This document shows positions 62,057-64,000 of a DNA stretch of 64,000 nucleotides, piece after piece; the stretch's first letter is position 1; the number at the start of each line of letters is the position of its first letter. Location of the stretch: assembly GCA_964556005.1 (NCBI GenBank), contig CAZKUR010000007.1:1-64000 (forward strand), written 5' to 3'. The DNA is from CAZKUR01 sp964556005. Lineage in GTDB: Bacteria > Bacteroidota > Ignavibacteria > Ignavibacteriales > Ignavibacteriaceae. Made by a program: the position numbers and the translations under genes. The notes beneath the pieces were generated by a model. That model was not told the origin of the DNA. It made no database searches and saw nothing but the letters and a program-made list of their open reading frames with translations.

Positions 62057-62854
62057 ATGAACATACATCCCACTGCTCTTGTTGATGAAGATGTTGTCAT
62101 TAATGACGATGTTGAAATCGGCGCATATTCAGTAATAAAAGGAAAAGTTGAGATAGGGAGGGGGACTGTTATTAAAGATCATGCGACAGTTTACGGCCCT
62201 TTAAAATTTGGTGAAGGGAATATCGTTCATCCCGGAGCAGTTTTAGGCAGCGTAACTCAGGATTTAAAATACAAAGGTGAAGAAACTCAAGTAATCATCG
62301 GGAATAATAATACTTTCAGAGAATATGTTACCATAAATCAGGGAACAATTGCAAATGATGGGAAAACAATTATCGGGAATAACAATCACATAATGGCTTA
62401 CGCTCATATAGCTCATGATTGTATTTTGGGAAATAATATCATAATAGCAAACGGAACACAATTGGCCGGTCATATTATAATTCGTGATTACGCGTATATC
62501 GGCGGGCTTACCGGGATACATCAATTTGTTACAATAGGAGGAAATTGCTTTATCGGTTTTATGAGTCGAATCAATAGAGATGTTCCTCCTTTCCTTACTT
62601 TCGAAGGCAACCCGGGGAGAGAACGCGGTATAAATGTAATCGGCTTAAAGCGAAAGAACTTCGCCGAAGAAGATATTGCTTTATTAAAGAAAGCTTATAT
62701 TATTCTTTTTATGACCGGCAAAACGGTTGATGAAAATGGTGTTACTCTGCGGACAGGTGAATTCGCAAAAAACAAATATGTACAGGAATTATTAGAATTT
62801 TACGAGGCCAGGGCAAAAGGTAAAAACGGAAGGGCGCTGGAAGCTTTAAGATAA
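62057..62854 (+). CDS. lpxA: UDP-N-acetylglucosamine acyltransferase
   Basis: 265 residues with left-handed beta-helix hexapeptide repeats (about 1-185) and a C-terminal helical part. The catalytic His lies in YAHIAHDCILG; GIHQFVTIGG and the RINRDVPPFLTFEGNPGR segment are LpxA signatures. First acylation of lipid A, confirming a Gram-negative envelope. It follows a 118-base gap and is not within an lpx cluster here. Confidence 0.94.
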   Translation: MNIHPTALVDEDVVINDDVEIGAYSVIKGKVEIGRGTVIKDHATVYGPLKFGEGNIVHPGAVLGSVTQDLKYKGEETQVIIGNNNTFREYVTINQGTIANDGKTIIGNNNHIMAYAHIAHDCILGNNIIIANGTQLAGHIIIRDYAYIGGLTGIHQFVTIGGNCFIGFMSRINRDVPPFLTFEGNPGRERGINVIGLKRKNFAEEDIALLKKAYIILFMTGKTVDENGVTLRTGEFAKNKYVQELLEFYEARAKGKNGRALEALR

Positions 62855-62947
62855 TATTGGCAAAAATGATTCAATAGATAATGCAATTTATTCGCAATCG
62901 TTTAAAATTAATTAAAATTCGATATATACCTTATGTTAATTAAATTA

Positions 62948-63380
62948 TCATTTCAATAAAACAAACTTTTTGGTTTGCAAGAAGTTGCCAGCCTTTAATC
63001 TGTAAAAGTATATTACGCTTGGTAAATATTTTGAAAAAAAAGTAACAGAATGTTTTCCGGAATTTTGATATTCATTTACAAGCGCTGCTATTTTTCTTCC
63101 TAAATCATCATAAACTTTTAATAAAACATGACTTCTAATTGAAAATTGATAACTAATTATAGTGCTTGGATTAAATGGATTAGGATAATTCTGATAAAGC
63201 TCGAATTTTTTTGGTTGGGAAGGTAAATTATCACCTACTTCTGCAATTCCACCATTAGTTGTTTTAAGAATAACACTGCTGTCTCCAACCGCAAATCCAG
63301 CAGTGAATCTTATCGTAGAATAACACTTCAATATATAAAGCGGCTGCTCCGGCAGTATCGAGAATAGTCCAATTTTGTCC
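62948..63380 (-). pseudogene. Broken BNR-like/T9SS-tailed secreted protein gene, 3' part
   Basis: On the minus strand the end reads FAVGDSSVILKTTNGG (a BNR/Ycf48-type repeat), then SQPKKFELYQNYPNPFNPS and a T9SS sorting domain ending KKFVLLK. The upstream part GGQNWTILDTAGAAALYIEVLFYD is in another frame, so a frameshift lies near 63315. Before that the same frame runs through the palindrome cluster. No start or upstream BNR repeats are left. I consider it a gene fragment, not a functional CDS. Confidence 0.75.
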
Positions 63381-63385
63381 GCCTT

Positions 63386-63523
63386 CGGTCGCTAGACTCT
63401 CGTTAAAGTCCGTAGACTTAAACGAAGTCTTCGACCGTAGAGTCAAGTGGACTCTACGAGCAAGACCTCGTCTTTGACAGGGAAAGTGGACATTACTCGA
63501 AGACTCATCTACCTTCAGTAGAT
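63386..63523. repeat. Cluster of palindromes inside the T9SS-gene remnant
   Basis: Four stem-loops in 138 bases. First, 63386-63437: CGGTCG / CGACCG outer arms continuing to CGTTAAAGTC / GACTTAAACG with few mismatches, a 52-base hairpin. Second, 63436-63458: CGTAGAGTC / GACTCTACG. Third, 63463-63473: AGAC/GTCT. Fourth, 63507-63523: ATCTAC / GTAGAT. The minus-strand frame stays open through all of them. Confidence 0.75.
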
Positions 63524-63702
63524 AAATTCGCAATAACTTTTTTCTTCTTTTTGGACACCTACATTTAGAGAGAGTTTTTTAATAACAGAATAATACAAAC
63601 TAATTTCATTTAAGACATTGGAAGGAATAGAGATGTTGAGAACTCCAACTATTCGCTTTGAGAATTGTCTTATATTTATGAACTTTCACAAAAAATATTT
63701 TA

Positions 63703-63744
63703 ATAAAAAAAGAGACGAAGCCCCAGCCACGTCTCTTTTCTTCA
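63703..63744 (-). terminator. Terminator of the C1 peptidase gene, possibly bidirectional
   Basis: AAAAGAGACG (63709-63718) pairs with CGTCTCTTTT (63731-63740). An A-run lies on the left and a T-run on the right, so it can terminate transcription on either strand. It is 25 bases after the minus-strand stop. The stretch 63534-63702 holds nothing recognisable. Confidence 0.75.
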
Positions 63745-63764
63745 ATAGTTTATAAAAGTAAAAT

Positions 63765-64000
63765 TATTTATTCATCCTCTTTGCAATTTCCGGGATTGCA
63801 CTTTTATTAACCATATATCCGAGCATCTTTAATTTTACATAATCCTGACTATAAAAATAATAACCTGGATGTGTGCTGTTTCTTGAACCCGACCCGGAGT
63901 CTTTTATCAAATACCAATCTTTTCCGTCTTTTTGCGTGTAGCCTATAAGATGTATTCCATGATCATCTCCTGTGGTATGATTGTAAAACCGGAAGATTCT
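63765..64000 (-). CDS. C1-family peptidase (bleomycin hydrolase/aminopeptidase C type), C-terminal part
   Basis: The gene runs off the window; only the last 78 residues are seen. GDDHGIHLIGYTQKDGKDWYLIKDSGSGSRN corresponds to the C1 peptidase region with catalytic His (DDHG-type) and the following conserved Asn segment (KNSWG in classical members), here KDSGSG. HPGYYFYSQDYVKLKMLGYMVNKSAIP resembles the Bacteroidota C1B ending. The Asn-to-Asp change may alter or abolish activity. TAA stop at 63765-63767. Confidence 0.7.

Noticed and set aside
1..64000. CRISPR arrays, prophage or complete defence system
   Set aside because: No regularly spaced direct repeats, no phage structural or integrase genes and no defence gene cluster were seen in the window.

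Overview
The window is an AT-rich, gene-dense bacterial chromosome segment. It most likely comes from the Ignavibacteria/Chlorobi side of the Bacteroidota group. Evidence: secreted proteins end in a type IX secretion (T9SS) sorting domain with the YPNPFNP motif; there is a Bacteroidota-style histone H1-like protein; two intergenic regions carry TTTG-N20-TAnnTTT(G/A) promoter-like sequences; the outer-membrane inventory includes FadL-type barrels, LpxA and ExbB/ExbD. A run of exactly 100 N at 46315-46414 marks a scaffold join, so this is a draft or metagenome assembly. About a dozen genes appear to start at TTG or GTG, and infC at ATC.

Layout. 0.1-6.6 kb (minus strand): an Alr-type racemase, an M20 amidohydrolase and a large gingipain-like C25 peptidase with a T9SS tail. 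7.2-10.9 kb: Kup potassium transporter, a secreted endonuclease/exonuclease/phosphatase-fold protein and an SDR oxidoreductase. 11.1-18.2 kb: ExbB-ExbD-ExbD, YqeY-like protein, CvpA, MutS2, biotin carboxylase and its biotin carrier. 18.4-21.7 kb: FadL-type porin, SGNH lipoprotein and SPOR lipoprotein. 21.9-29.5 kb: tRNA-Leu and tRNA-Val, then the translation cluster thrS-infC-rpmI-rplT-pheS-pheT, a coiled-coil protein and zapA. 29.5-32 kb: a probable 6S RNA, rny and coaE. 32.1-37.1 kb: proline dehydrogenase, tsaD, a chorismate mutase-MltG fusion and an Ig-like lipoprotein. 37.1-40.8 kb (minus): histidine/folate one-carbon genes and a SPOR lipoprotein. 41-46.6 kb: glgA, a GmhB-type phosphatase and three envelope genes, the last cut by the N gap. 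46.7-49.7 kb: glyA, tatC and a prenyl synthase. 49.8-51.7 kb (minus): universal stress protein, cyclic-nucleotide-binding protein and a HisA-like isomerase. 52-58.4 kb: hydrolase, BioY, a membrane Fe-S oxidoreductase, the H1-like protein, a CapA-like protein, an unknown secreted protein and a flavodoxin. 58.4-58.9 kb: a decayed accessory patch. 59-62.9 kb: tRNA-dihydrouridine synthase, PAP2-like membrane protein, enoyl-CoA hydratase, apt and lpxA. 62.9-64 kb (minus): a broken T9SS-tailed gene containing a cluster of palindromes, and the 3' end of a C1-family peptidase gene.

Most of the window is core housekeeping. The least ordinary features are: (1) the fusion of an apparently intact AroQ chorismate mutase domain to the membrane-anchored transglycosylase MltG; (2) a 99-bp miniature element with perfect 17-bp terminal inverted repeats and a 5-bp target duplication, inserted in a decaying DUF4160-DUF2442 gene pair, where in-silico excision restores the reading frame; (3) infC with an ATC start; (4) a palindrome cluster inside a T9SS-gene remnant. 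I see no CRISPR array, rRNA operon, prophage or complete defence system.
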